Below are positions 35,093 through 43,663 of a stretch of 64,000 nucleotides of DNA, one piece after another. The stretch's first letter is position 1. Each line of letters starts with the position of its first letter. Source of the DNA: Paraburkholderia translucens (GTDB lineage Bacteria; Pseudomonadota; Gammaproteobacteria; Burkholderiales; Burkholderiaceae); the NCBI RefSeq assembly GCF_020881035.1, contig NZ_JAJITC010000001.1:434001-498000 (forward strand), written 5' to 3'. Position numbers and translations under genes: made by a program. A model generated the notes under the pieces. That model was not told the origin of the DNA and ran no database searches. It saw only the letters and a list, made by a program, of their open reading frames with translations.

Positions 35093-35815
35093 ATGAAAAA
35101 GGGAAGCAAGGCCGCCGAGCCTGATACCAACGGCACCATGTCCGGCGCGCCGCGCGCCGATGCCCATGCCGATTCCCGGCGTGCGGACGCCCCGCGCAAA
35201 TACGATCCCGAGCAGACGAAGCGCAACATTCTCGACGTCGCGACCCAGGAGTTCTCCGCAATGGGACTGACGGGCGCGCGCGTCGACGCGATCGCGGAAC
35301 GCACGAACACCACGAAGCGCATGCTGTACTACTACTTCGGCAGCAAGGAAGGGTTGTACCAGGCGGTGTTGGAGAAGGTGTACGGAGACATTCGCGCGCT
35401 CGAACAGGACCTTCATATCAGCGAACTCGATCCGGTCGAAGGCATGCGCGCGCTGGTCGAATTCACGTTCGACTACCACGACCGCCAGCGCGACTTCGTG
35501 CGCCTCGTGACGATCGAAAACATTCACGGCGCGAAGTACGTCGAGCAGGTCAAGACGTTCAAGGGGCGTAACGTTACCGTGATTCACACGATCGAGGATC
35601 TGCTCGCGCGCGGCATCGCGGCGGGCCAGTTCCGCAGCGACATCGATCCGATCGATCTGCATTTGATGATCAGTTCGCTGTGCTTTCATCGCGTGGGTAA
35701 CCGGCATACGTTCGGCACCGCGTTCGGGCGCGATCCGTCGCATCCGCGACTGCGGGCGCGACATCGGGCGATGATCGTCGATGCGATTTTGCGGTTCGTG
35801 AAGAAGGACGATTGA
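35093..35815 (+). CDS. TetR-family regulator
   Basis: 240 residues. A disordered N-terminus (about 1-36) precedes a TetR helix-turn-helix (about 40-90; TKRNILDVATQEFSAMGLTG, ARVDAIAERTNTTKRMLYYYFGSKEGLYQAVL). The C-terminal domain (VEFTFDYHDRQRDFVRLVTIENIHGAKYV) matches TetR proteins associated with aromatic and quinate/shikimate genes. A TAGAAT -10-like box is at 35060-35065. It converges on the quinate/shikimate operon with back-to-back terminators between them, so it is a good candidate regulator of that operon. Confidence 0.87.
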   Translation: MKKGSKAAEPDTNGTMSGAPRADAHADSRRADAPRKYDPEQTKRNILDVATQEFSAMGLTGARVDAIAERTNTTKRMLYYYFGSKEGLYQAVLEKVYGDIRALEQDLHISELDPVEGMRALVEFTFDYHDRQRDFVRLVTIENIHGAKYVEQVKTFKGRNVTVIHTIEDLLARGIAAGQFRSDIDPIDLHLMISSLCFHRVGNRHTFGTAFGRDPSHPRLRARHRAMIVDAILRFVKKDD

Positions 35816-35845
35816 GGCTGGTTGCGTAGCATCAGGCCGAAATGG

Positions 35846-35880
35846 AAACGGGATGTGGTGAAAGCCACATCCCGTTTTTT
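35846..35880 (+). terminator. Rho-independent terminator of the TetR gene
   Basis: 13-bp stem (AAACGGGATGTGG with CCACATCCCGTTT), loop TGAAAG, ending in six T. It lies 30 bp after the TetR stop. Confidence 0.85.
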
Positions 35881-35897
35881 ATCGCTTCACCAAACGC

Positions 35898-35940
35898 AAA
35901 AATCCCCGGTTGCCGCCGCACTGCGATGACGACCGGGGAT
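35898..35940 (-). terminator. Rho-independent terminator of the MFS-aroE-aroQ operon
   Basis: On the minus strand ATCCCCGGT and ACCGGGGAT pair over a 21-base loop and are followed by TTTTT. It lies 46 bp past the MFS stop. Confidence 0.7.
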
Positions 35941-35986
35941 GCGAAGGGAATAGCGGCCGTTACATGAAACGACGGCTCAGAAAGGC

Positions 35987-37354
35987 TCAATCCGCCAGCA
36001 CGATCCGCTTGATATCGCCGACGATGAAGATGTACGACAGCGCGCCGATCAGAGCGATGACACCGATAAACACCAGCGCGCCCACGAACGAGCCGGTCGC
36101 AGCGACGATCAGGCCGACCACGAGCGGCGTCACGATACCCGCCAGATTGGCGGCGAAGTTGAAGATGCCGCCGGTCACGCCGAGCAGGCCTTCAGGCGCG
36201 ATATCCGACACGAGCGTCCAGCCGAGCGCGGCCATCCCCTGCGCGAAGAACGCCACCGACAGAATCGCGATCACGACCACGTTGCTCTCGACATAGTTGG
36301 CGAGGATGATCGTCGAGGCGAGCAGCAGGCCGGCGATGATCGGCAGCTTGCGCGCGACGTTCGGCGACTTGCCACGGCGCAGCAGCCAGTCGGAGAACAC
36401 GCCGCCGAACATCACGCCGATCGACGCCGCAACGAACGGCATGATCGCGAAGAAGCCGATCTTCAGCCACGCCATGTGACGCTCGGTGGCCAGATACGTC
36501 GGGAACCACGTGAGGAAGAACACCAGCGTCGAATTGCCCGCGAACTGGCCGAGGCAGATGCCAGTGAGCTGACGATGCTTGAGCAGGCGGCCGATCGTGC
36601 GCCATTCGAAGCCGCTTTTCTTCGACGCCGCCGCATCGGCTGCGCTCGCGGCTTCCTTGTTGCGTTGCGTGAGACCACCGCCCGCCTCGATATAGTCGAG
36701 CTCTTCCTGATTCGCCGACGGATGATCGCGCGGCTCGCGATACAGCAGCCACCACACCACGCCGAACGCGATACCGACGCCGCCGACCACGAGGAACAGC
36801 GAGCGCCAGCCGAACGCGCCCATCAGCATGAACAGGAACGGGCTGAAAAACGCGAGGCCGATGTATTCGCCGACCGTGTAGGTAGCGGTCGCCATCGCGC
36901 GTTCGCTTTGGGGAAACCACGTGGCGACCACGCGGCTATTGGTCGGAAAGCACGGCGCTTCCGAAACGCCCAGGCCGAGACGGAATGCAAACAGCCCGCC
37001 GATGCCGCTGACGAGCCCTTGAGCGAGCGTGCACAGCGACCAGAACGTCATCGACAGGAAGTACGTGACCTTGCTGCCGAAGCGGTCGAGAAACAGGCCG
37101 CCCGGAATCTGCGAGGCCGCGTAGCTCCACGAAAACAGGGAGAACAGCAGGCCCATCAGCGCGGCGTTGATGCCGAGCTCCTTCGTCAACTGCGGCGCCG
37201 CGATGCCGAGAATGGTGCGGTCGAGATAGTTGATCATCGTGCCGACTGCGAGCAGCGCGAGGATCTGATAGCGGGCTTTCGAACGGCGTGCGGTGCTCGC
37301 CGTTTGGCTCTGCGCGGGCGAGCCCGCGGAACTGGATTGGAACGATTGCGGCAT
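35987..37354 (-). CDS. MFS transporter of the anion:cation symporter type (probable quinate/shikimate uptake)
   Basis: 455 residues with 12 membrane segments. Motifs of the ACS family are NYLDRTILGIAAPQLTKELG, SWSYAASQIPGGLFLDRFGSK and FRLGLGVSEAPCFPTNSRVV. The family imports organic anions such as glucarate, tartrate, phthalate and protocatechuate. ATG 37354 was chosen: GAGGAGA lies upstream, while the longer open frame runs antisense through the next gene. It ends an operon behind aroQ and aroE, so quinate, shikimate or 3-dehydroshikimate is a reasonable substrate. Confidence 0.85.
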   Translation of the reverse strand: MPQSFQSSSAGSPAQSQTASTARRSKARYQILALLAVGTMINYLDRTILGIAAPQLTKELGINAALMGLLFSLFSWSYAASQIPGGLFLDRFGSKVTYFLSMTFWSLCTLAQGLVSGIGGLFAFRLGLGVSEAPCFPTNSRVVATWFPQSERAMATATYTVGEYIGLAFFSPFLFMLMGAFGWRSLFLVVGGVGIAFGVVWWLLYREPRDHPSANQEELDYIEAGGGLTQRNKEAASAADAAASKKSGFEWRTIGRLLKHRQLTGICLGQFAGNSTLVFFLTWFPTYLATERHMAWLKIGFFAIMPFVAASIGVMFGGVFSDWLLRRGKSPNVARKLPIIAGLLLASTIILANYVESNVVVIAILSVAFFAQGMAALGWTLVSDIAPEGLLGVTGGIFNFAANLAGIVTPLVVGLIVAATGSFVGALVFIGVIALIGALSYIFIVGDIKRIVLAD

Positions 37355-37404
37355 GTCGTGTTTGTCTCCTCGGTCAGCTTGTGTGCCGGTCTCTACGCGG
37401 CCGG

Positions 37405-38331
37405 TCAACGTTGCAACAGTGATTGAAAGTGGGTGTAGACGCGCTCGGGGTCCGGCTCGAGGCCCGTGAATATCCGCATGGCATCGACCGCCTGATAGAC
37501 CGCCATGCCTCCGCCGCTCAACGTGCGGCAGCCGAGCGCTTCGGCCGCCTGCAACAGCGCCGTGCGGATTGGGAAATAGACGATGTCGGCGACCCACAGG
37601 TCGCGGCGCAGCAATTCGGCCGGCAGCGGCAGGCCCGGCATTTTGGCCATGCCGGTCGGCGTCGCGTGAATCAGCCCTTGCGCAGCCGCCAGCGATTGCT
37701 CGAGCGACGTGCCCGCGCTGACCTTGGCGGCCGGAAAGCGCTTCTGCAACTCGCCGGCGAGCGACTGCGCGCGGGCGGCGTCGACGTCGAACAGGGTCAG
37801 CGACTGCGCGCCCATGTTCAGCGCCGCGTGCGCGACCGCCGCGCCCGCCCCCCCGGCGCCCAGTTGCACGACGCGTTCCAGCGACACGTCCGGCAGGCCA
37901 CGCTGGAACGCGCGCGCGAAGCCCGACCAGTCGGTGTTGTGGCCGATACGCTTGCCGTCCTTGAACAGCACGGTGTTGACCGCGCCGAGCGCTCGGGCGT
38001 CGTCGGAGAGTTCGTCGAGCAGCGGAATCACCGCCTGCTTGCACGGATAGGTAATGTTCAGACCGTTGTAGCCCATCCGTTCGGCCGCGGTCAGCAGCTC
38101 CGGCAGCGCGGCTGTGTCGAGCTTGTGCGCATCGAGATCGATACGCCGGTAGACATAGTGCAGACCGAGCTTGGCACCCTCTTCCTCGTGCATCGCGGGC
38201 GTGAGCGAGCCGCCGATGCCCGAGCCGATCAGGCCGACCAGAAACGAACGTGGCGTGGCCCGCAAGCTCGCCTGCGCATTCGCCAGCGCGGCGATCTGCG
38301 CATCGCTGCGGCCATGTGCTTGCGTGTTCAT
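37405..38331 (-). CDS. aroE: Shikimate/quinate dehydrogenase
   Basis: 308 residues. Substrate domain: [19 protein letters not shown] and [20 protein letters not shown] with the catalytic lysine in YPCKQ, and NTDWSGF. NAD(P) domain: [18 protein letters not shown]. The ATG at 38331 overlaps the aroQ stop (ATGA). Because it lies with a type II dehydroquinase, an MFS importer and quiC, a catabolic role (quinate or shikimate oxidation) is more likely than biosynthesis. Length is slightly above classic AroE (about 270), closer to the YdiB-like quinate/shikimate dehydrogenases. Asp instead of the NADP-binding Arg after LTLF suggests NAD use. Confidence 0.88.
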   Translation of the reverse strand: MNTQAHGRSDAQIAALANAQASLRATPRSFLVGLIGSGIGGSLTPAMHEEEGAKLGLHYVYRRIDLDAHKLDTAALPELLTAAERMGYNGLNITYPCKQAVIPLLDELSDDARALGAVNTVLFKDGKRIGHNTDWSGFARAFQRGLPDVSLERVVQLGAGGAGAAVAHAALNMGAQSLTLFDVDAARAQSLAGELQKRFPAAKVSAGTSLEQSLAAAQGLIHATPTGMAKMPGLPLPAELLRRDLWVADIVYFPIRTALLQAAEALGCRTLSGGGMAVYQAVDAMRIFTGLEPDPERVYTHFQSLLQR

Positions 38332-38783
38332 TTCGCCGCCCTATTCTTAAGGATCGCCGCCATCCGTTCCAGCGCGAGCACATACCCCTGCGTGCCGCAG
38401 CCGATGATGACCGCCTCCGCCACCGCCGACACATACGAGTGATGGCGGAACGCCTCGCGTCGATGCACGTTCGAGATATGCACCTCGATGACGGGCTTCG
38501 CGATCGCGCTCAGCGCGTCGGCTATCGCGACCGACGTATGCGTGTACGCGGCCGGATTGATCACGATGCCGTCCACCTTGGTGCGTGCCGCGTGCAGCCA
38601 GTCGATCAGCTGATGCTCGGCGTTCGACTGGCAGAAATCGACCACGAGGTCGAGGCGCTCGCCCGCGTCGCGGCATAGCTTTGCGACGTCGTCGAGCGTT
38701 TCCGAGCCATAGATGGCCGGCTCGCGCGTGCCTAGCAGATTGAGATTCGGTCCGTTCAGGACCAGTACGGAGGCAAAGCTCAT
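38328..38783 (-). CDS. aroQ: Type II 3-dehydroquinate dehydratase
   Basis: 151 residues, the usual length for Aro[22 protein letters not shown] carries the active-site loop (catalytic Tyr in IYG and Arg in the lid), with [33 protein letters not shown] (base region) and [20 protein letters not shown] (substrate-binding). The enzyme interconverts 3-dehydroquinate and 3-dehydroshikimate. ATG 38783 with AGGAG upstream gives the canonical start [15 protein letters not shown]. First gene of the operon, divergent from quiC. Confidence 0.95.
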   Translation of the reverse strand: MSFASVLVLNGPNLNLLGTREPAIYGSETLDDVAKLCRDAGERLDLVVDFCQSNAEHQLIDWLHAARTKVDGIVINPAAYTHTSVAIADALSAIAKPVIEVHISNVHRREAFRHHSYVSAVAEAVIIGCGTQGYVLALERMAAILKNRAAK

Positions 38784-39102
38784 GACGACGACTCCTGCAA
38801 TGTAAGGCGCGACCCCAACCGCGGCACTCGCGGCGGTTTTTCGACGCGTAGCGAAGTATGCGCGCATCCGTTGCCATCGTCATTCGGGGTTTCCACGAAT
38901 TTGTACCATCTAGTTAGTTTGTATAAGCTATCGAAAGTCCGGGCTAATATGGGGAAACTGGCCCGTGCCTTGCTACACTGCGTAACGAACTGGCCCATAT
39001 TGCGCATTGCAGCAAGACTCCGCAGGTCGTGATTGCAGGCGCGCCGGCGCGGTCGGTTCGGTCATTTTTCCCGTCGTTTGTCCGTTTTTGCAGGAGCCGT
39101 TC
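38784..39102. promoter_or_regulatory. Divergent aroQ/quiC regulatory region
   Basis: 319 bp, AT-richer in the middle. It contains an inverted repeat AATATGGG (38946-38953)/CCCATATT (38994-39001), a direct repeat AACTGGCCC at 38956 and 38988 (32 bp apart), and CTAGTTAG (38910-38917). These are candidate sites for the TetR or another regulator. Confidence 0.45.
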
Positions 39103-40995
39103 ATGCAACGTTCGATTGCCACCGTGTCGATTAGCGGCACCCTCGTCGAAAAGCTGAGCGCGATCCGCGCGGCGGGCTTCGAAGGCGTCGAAATCTTCGA
39201 GAACGACCTGCTGTATTTCGACGGCTCGCCCGCCGACGTGCGTCGCATCGCCGCCGACCTCGGCCTGAAGATCATGCTGTTCCAGCCGTTTCGCGATTTC
39301 GACGGCGTCAGTCCCGAGAGGCTCGAGCGCAATCTCGACCGCGCGAAGCGCAAGTTCGACGTGATGCACGAGCTCGGCACCGACCGCATCCTCGTGTGCA
39401 GCAACGTGTCGCCGGACACGATCTGCGACGACTCGCTGATGATCGACCAGCTCGGCGCGCTCGCGCGCGCGGCAGAGGCGGCCGGCGTGATCGCCGGTTA
39501 CGAGGCGCTCGCGTGGGGCAAGCACGTGAAGACCTACCGTCATGCGTGGAAGCTCGTCGACGCAGTGAACCATCCGAGCCTCGGGCTCGTGCTCGACAGC
39601 TTCCACACGCTGTCGCTGAACGACACGCCCGACGCAATCGCCGATATTCCAGGCGAGCGCATCGCGTTCGTGCAGATCGCGGACGCGCCGAAGCTCGCGA
39701 TGGACGTGCTCGAATGGAGCCGCCACTACCGCTGCTTCCCCGGTCAGGGCGACTTCGATCTCGCGAACTTCACCGCGCAGGTCGTCAAAGCCGGCTACAA
39801 GGGCCCGCTTTCGCTGGAAATCTTCAATGACGGCTTTCGCGCCGCCCCTACCACGATCACGGCCGCCGACGGCCATCGCTCGCTGCTGTTCCTCGAAGAG
39901 CAAACCCGTGCGCTGCTCGAAACGCAACAGCAGCCGCAGAAGACCACGAGCAACCTGTACCGCTCGCCCGCAGTGCCCGCGCACGTTGGCTATCAGTTCC
40001 TCGAGTTCGCGGTCGATCACACAACCCGCGCGCAGCTCGCCGACTGGCTCGGCAAGCTGCGTTTTCGCCAGGCCGGCCAGCATCGCTCGAAGGACGTGAC
40101 GCTGTACCAGCACGGCGCGGCATCGATCGTGCTGAACGCCGAGCCCGATTCGTTCGCGAACGCGTTTTTCCAGCAGCATGGTTTGTCGCTGTGCGCATCG
40201 GCATTTCGTGTCGACGACGCGAGCCAGGCTTTCGAGCGCGCCGCCGGCTTCGGCTACGCGCCGTTCTCCGGCCAGATCGGGCCGAACGAGCGCGTGCTGC
40301 CCGCCGTGCAGGCGCCGGACGGCAGCCTCAACTATTTCGTCGACGAAAGGCCCGAGCAGCCCACGCTATTCGAAGCCGATTTCGTGCTCACCGACGTCAA
40401 CGGGCCGACCGAGGTGGGACCGCTCGAGCGCATCGATCACGTGTGCCTGTCGGTGCCGGCAAACGCGCTCGATACGTGGGTGCTGTTTCTGCGTACCGCG
40501 CTGGGTTTCCTGGCCGAGCCCGGCGTGCTCGTGCCCGATCCGTACGGCCTCGTGCGCAGCCGCGCGCTGCGCAGCGCCGACGGCTCGGTGCGGATCGCGC
40601 TGAACGCATCCGTGGATCGTCATACGGCGGTCGCCGAGGCGCTGCACACGTATCACGGCTCCGGCCTGAACCATGTCGCGTTCAGCACCGGCGACATCTT
40701 CAGCGCGATCCCCGAATTCGTCGCCGACGGCGTACCGATCCTGCGCATTCCGCGCAATTACTACGACGACCTCGCAGCCCGCTACGCGCTGTCCGACACG
40801 CTGCTCGAAGCGCTGCGCGCGAACAATATCCTGTACGACCGCGATGAACGCGGCGGCGAGTTTTTCCATGCTTATACGGAGCAACTCGACCAACGCTTCT
40901 TCCTCGAGATCGTCGAGCGGCGCGGCGGTTATGACGGCTATGGCGCAGCCAATGCGGCGGTGCGGCTCGCGGCGCAGGCACAACGGCGCAAATAG
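39103..40995 (+). CDS. quiC: 3-Dehydroshikimate dehydratase (bifunctional-type QuiC)
   Basis: 630 residues. The N-terminal TIM-barrel isomerase-like domain carries the metal-binding set Glu134 (GYEALAW), Asp165 (VLDSFHT), Gln191 (FVQIADAP) and Glu239 (SLEIFND), the positions reported for Pseudomonas QuiC. The C-terminal half (about 320-620) resembles hydroxyphenylpyruvate dioxygenase (VOC repeats, IDHVCLSVPAN, SGLNHVAFSTGDI, EIVERRGGYDG), a known fusion partner of unclear role. It makes protocatechuate from 3-dehydroshikimate. CAGGAG precedes the ATG. Divergent from aroQ-aroE-MFS. Confidence 0.92.
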   Translation: MQRSIATVSISGTLVEKLSAIRAAGFEGVEIFENDLLYFDGSPADVRRIAADLGLKIMLFQPFRDFDGVSPERLERNLDRAKRKFDVMHELGTDRILVCSNVSPDTICDDSLMIDQLGALARAAEAAGVIAGYEALAWGKHVKTYRHAWKLVDAVNHPSLGLVLDSFHTLSLNDTPDAIADIPGERIAFVQIADAPKLAMDVLEWSRHYRCFPGQGDFDLANFTAQVVKAGYKGPLSLEIFNDGFRAAPTTITAADGHRSLLFLEEQTRALLETQQQPQKTTSNLYRSPAVPAHVGYQFLEFAVDHTTRAQLADWLGKLRFRQAGQHRSKDVTLYQHGAASIVLNAEPDSFANAFFQQHGLSLCASAFRVDDASQAFERAAGFGYAPFSGQIGPNERVLPAVQAPDGSLNYFVDERPEQPTLFEADFVLTDVNGPTEVGPLERIDHVCLSVPANALDTWVLFLRTALGFLAEPGVLVPDPYGLVRSRALRSADGSVRIALNASVDRHTAVAEALHTYHGSGLNHVAFSTGDIFSAIPEFVADGVPILRIPRNYYDDLAARYALSDTLLEALRANNILYDRDERGGEFFHAYTEQLDQRFFLEIVERRGGYDGYGAANAAVRLAAQAQRRK

Positions 40996-41086
40996 CCCGC
41001 ACCCTGCGTCCCCGATAGGCAGGTTCGCCCTCTCGATATAATGGCGTCTGTGTTTGCCGAATCGCCGAATCAACGCCAGGAGACAT

Positions 41087-41419
41087 ATGAAGAAGTTCGC
41101 AGCAGTCCTGTCCCTATCGCTCATGCTCAGCGCTTGCGCCTATTTCCAGAAAGACCCGGATTCCGGCGAGCCCGTCACGGATACGACAACGCAGCGCTCC
41201 GTCGACGACGTGGTCGCCTGTCTGACGCAGATGGCCAATCATCACAACGCCGCATTCAAGTCGACCGCGATCCCGCAAGGTCAGATGCTCGACTTCGGCG
41301 ACTCGAACATCGTCAAGGTACGCAGCGACAACGGCGCGACAACTTACCGTTTCTATGCGGGCAAGCGTCATGTAAGCAATCTGTGGATCGAATCGGCAGG
41401 CAAAACCTGCGCGCCGTAA
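41087..41419 (+). CDS. Small lipoprotein of unknown function
   Basis: 110 residues. Signal peptide with lipobox LMLSAC (lipidated Cys17), then a small domain with two further cysteines (VACLTQMAN and KTCAP) that could form a disulfide. CCAGGAGA precedes the ATG. RSDNGATTYRFYAGKRH suggests a beta-rich domain. No family is recognised. It is downstream of quiC on the same strand by 91 bp, with its own ribosome site, so it may be independent. Confidence 0.7.
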   Translation: MKKFAAVLSLSLMLSACAYFQKDPDSGEPVTDTTTQRSVDDVVACLTQMANHHNAAFKSTAIPQGQMLDFGDSNIVKVRSDNGATTYRFYAGKRHVSNLWIESAGKTCAP

Positions 41420-41504
41420 GGCGTTGTGCCACATAAAGGCGAAGTTCCGCGCGCCGGAATTTGATCCATTGCAATGTTCATGTCACAGTGTTACAGGACA
41501 ATAG

Positions 41505-41527
41505 AGTCTTAAGAATCGTTTAAGACT
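41505..41527. promoter_or_regulatory. Palindrome AGTCTTAA-N7-TTAAGACT upstream of the small winged-helix gene
   Basis: Perfect 8-bp arms, 46 bp before the start of the gene at 41574. Candidate operator, possibly for that gene's own product. Confidence 0.5.
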
Positions 41528-41573
41528 TCGTCCGCATGATCCCTCGGACAAGTCCCTGCACGAGGTGTGCTTC

Positions 41574-41828
41574 ATGAACCAGCTCGAACCGAACACCAAC
41601 GAAACACCGGCCAAGCGGCCTACTATCCTGCGCCGTCTGCTGAGCCATCACGAACTCGCGACCCTGCTGCTGTTGCTGCACGCACCGATCGATGCGTCCG
41701 CGAAACCTGAAATTCCGCAGCTTTACGAAGCGGGTCTCGTCGAGACCGTTTCGAACGATGCGGGCACGCCGCATATCCGTCTGACGTCCAAGGGCGATGC
41801 GGTGTTGCGGGGGCTTGGGGTCAAGTAA
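41574..41828 (+). CDS. Small winged-helix-like protein
   Basis: 84 residues. The central/C-terminal part (HHELATLLLLLHAP, then LYEAGLVETVSNDAGTPHIRLTSKGDAVLRGL) has the helix-wing pattern of MarR-like winged-helix proteins, but it is too short for a full regulator. GAGG lies 8 bases before ATG 41574. It could be a small DNA-binding protein that recognises the palindrome just upstream. A strong terminator follows. Function is inferred only. Confidence 0.65.
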   Translation: MNQLEPNTNETPAKRPTILRRLLSHHELATLLLLLHAPIDASAKPEIPQLYEAGLVETVSNDAGTPHIRLTSKGDAVLRGLGVK

Positions 41829-41858
41829 CGCCTTCACCCCACGAATCGGTTATCTGAG

Positions 41859-41895
41859 GCCGCGTCAACGCAAAGCGTTGACGCGGCTTTTTTTT
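41859..41895 (+). terminator. Rho-independent terminator of the small winged-helix gene
   Basis: 13-bp stem GCCGCGTCAACGC/GCGTTGACGCGGC, loop AAA, followed by eight T; 31 bp past the stop codon. Confidence 0.95.
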
Positions 41896-42242
41896 CAGTT
41901 GGGACACAGTCAATTTCGCGCGGCCTATTTATTTGGCGATGTTTCAGACCGCCGCGCTTTCGCTAACAGTTTCGTCGATATCCGAGGCAGATTTAAGAGC
42001 GCTCCGATTGTGGGGCTCAGACTGGACAGGCAATAGTCATTGCTCCGCCACCTCAGGGAATTTTGGAGCAAAAGACGATGACTGTAAGCTGCACTTTCGC
42101 GCTCAATCGGAAATACTTTGGAAGTAGTGATCGGCACAAGTGGTTGACGCCGTGGAACCCGCACGGCGGCGATCCGTCAGTTCCCGCCAACGCTGCCAAT
42201 TCCAGGAAGTGATATGCGAGCTTATGGGCGAGTACAGGTTCT
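41896..42242. other. Intergenic region with nothing recognisable
   Basis: 347 bp, AT-richer than the neighbourhood. No frame has a ribosome site or recognisable family; no repeat or palindrome stood out. Confidence 0.4.
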
Positions 42243-42524
42243 ATGACGCACGACCGTTTTTTTTGGCGGTGCGTCAATGCGCCTGTTATCTGGCTCGCGC
42301 TGGGAACCGCTCTCGCATGGGGTTCGCAACGACTATTGTTCGAGATACCGTTATGGTTTGCCGATTTCATTCGATGGCTACTACGTTGTCTATATCCCGA
42401 TTGGATGCCCGACGCCTACGATGTGGAAGCGTGGAGCAACTTTGCGTTGATCGTTTCGGCGTATATCGTCGCTGCCTCGATCATCGCGCCGGTAAGCGTC
42501 ATCGCGTCGCGGCGAGCACGGTGA
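42243..42524 (+). CDS. Small two-pass membrane protein of unknown function
   Basis: 93 residues with hydrophobic segments at about 14-50 (VIWLALGTALAWGSQRLLFE, FADFIRWLLRCLY) and 67-90 (FALIVSAYIVAASIIAPVSV), and basic ends. The ribosome site before the ATG is weak (ACAGG). Base use is less GC-biased than in neighbours. No family recognised. It is isolated between a strong terminator and the nuclease remnant, so it may be a recently acquired or decaying gene. Confidence 0.45.
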   Translation: MTHDRFFWRCVNAPVIWLALGTALAWGSQRLLFEIPLWFADFIRWLLRCLYPDWMPDAYDVEAWSNFALIVSAYIVAASIIAPVSVIASRRAR

Positions 42525-42563
42525 GCACCCTCAACCCGATGAAATCCGGCGGCTTCAACCCGC

Positions 42564-42717
42564 TCAAGCCTGCCACACCCCATACCCCGCTTCACGCAAC
42601 CCGATCGCCAGTTCCACTTCCATAAGCGGGATTCGCGCGACGAAAGCGCGCCTCGTTCCATACTTTGTCGTCGAGTGCGACGACGTACACGTAGTAGTGA
42701 TGCGCTCGACCCGCCAT
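42564..42717 (-). pseudogene. GIY-YIG nuclease remnant with internal deletion and frameshift
   Basis: The 5' part reads MAGRAHHYYVYVVALDDKV... then WNEARFRRANPAY, the typical N-terminus of a GIY-YIG nuclease family protein. The frame then runs into a stop at 42592. In the +1 frame the 3' part reads MEVELAIGLREAGYGVWQA and stops at 42564, the typical C-terminal end of the same family. The middle, including the second half of the GIY-YIG core, is missing. So a single deletion joined both ends out of frame. Family identification rests on pattern memory. Confidence 0.65.
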
Positions 42718-42734
42718 GAAATGTGCAATGCCGC

Positions 42735-43502
42735 TCAGTTGCGCAGCGTCCCGTGCAGCAGCATCCGGTACTCGGTAGGCGTGATGCCGACGGTTGCCTT
42801 GAATTGCCGCGTGAACGCGCTGTGATCGGTGTAGCCGCAACGCGCGGCGACGTCGGTGACCTTGTCGTGCGATACCAGCAGAGCGGTCGCCGCATCGAGT
42901 CGCGTCTTCAGCAACACCTGGCGCGGCGTCAAATGAAACACCTTGTGGAAATAGCGCTCCAGTTGCGCGACGGACATGTCCGCCATCGCCGCAAGCTGCT
43001 TCAGGTTCAGTGGCTGCACATAGTTTTCCTGGATCGACTGCACGACGGCGGCGAGCCGGCTGTAGGCCGGATGGCTGCTTTCATCGGCCTTCAGATCACG
43101 GGAGATGCCGGCGAGACCGACCACCTTGCCGGCCGCATCGCGTAACGGCTGTTTGCATGTCAGGCACCAGCCCGGCTGACGGCCCGGATACAAATGCAGT
43201 TCGAGCTGATCGAGCATCTGATTGCCGACGCCGATGATCGCCTTGTCCTGTGCCGTATAGATGCGCCCGAAGCGGCGCGGAAACACATCTTCGGCAGTTT
43301 TCCCGAGCAACGCCGCCTTTTCCTTGAAACCGCAGCGCGAAGCGAGCGTGCGGTTGACGAGCACATAACGCGCGTCGGCGTCCTTCACGAAGAACACGAC
43401 GTCCGGCATCGCGTCGAACACCGGCTCGAGCAGCCTGAAATGTGACAGCATGCCGGACAAGGTCATATCGTCCGTTTCGAGCGGTTGGGCCAGCGTATTC
43501 AT
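42735..43502 (-). CDS. AraC-family regulator with N-terminal PAS domain (probable regulator of hydroxyproline catabolism)
   Basis: 255 residues. A PAS domain (about 20-135; MPDVVFFVKDADARYVLVNR, GFKEKAALLGKTAEDVFP) precedes an AraC double helix-turn-helix (about 150-250; MADMSVAQLERYFHKVFHL, DVAARCGYTDHSAFTRQFKA). ATG 43502 was chosen as it starts the conserved part. It lies next to the lhpE-F-B-A cluster and is transcribed in the same direction; the hydroxyproline cluster of Pseudomonas also has an AraC regulator. The PAS domain probably binds a small molecule such as the amino acid. The regulatory link is by position. Confidence 0.82.
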   Translation of the reverse strand: MNTLAQPLETDDMTLSGMLSHFRLLEPVFDAMPDVVFFVKDADARYVLVNRTLASRCGFKEKAALLGKTAEDVFPRRFGRIYTAQDKAIIGVGNQMLDQLELHLYPGRQPGWCLTCKQPLRDAAGKVVGLAGISRDLKADESSHPAYSRLAAVVQSIQENYVQPLNLKQLAAMADMSVAQLERYFHKVFHLTPRQVLLKTRLDAATALLVSHDKVTDVAARCGYTDHSAFTRQFKATVGITPTEYRMLLHGTLRN

Positions 43503-43663
43503 CGTGCGTGTTCCGTTGGAGCGTGCCAGGTTGAATGCGTCGGGTTGCGTTCGCGGATCGCTGCTCCGGTGCGGCTGGGCAGCCTGCATGAGGCGGTCGA
43601 TTGCGGTCGATTATAGAACCGCGCGGCGCCCGACAATATCCACCAGGGGTAAGCGCGGAGCGG

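Noticed and set aside
37355..38434. N-terminal extension of the MFS frame
   Set aside because: It runs through aroE and the start of aroQ in another frame, and the MFS has its own ribosome site at 37354.
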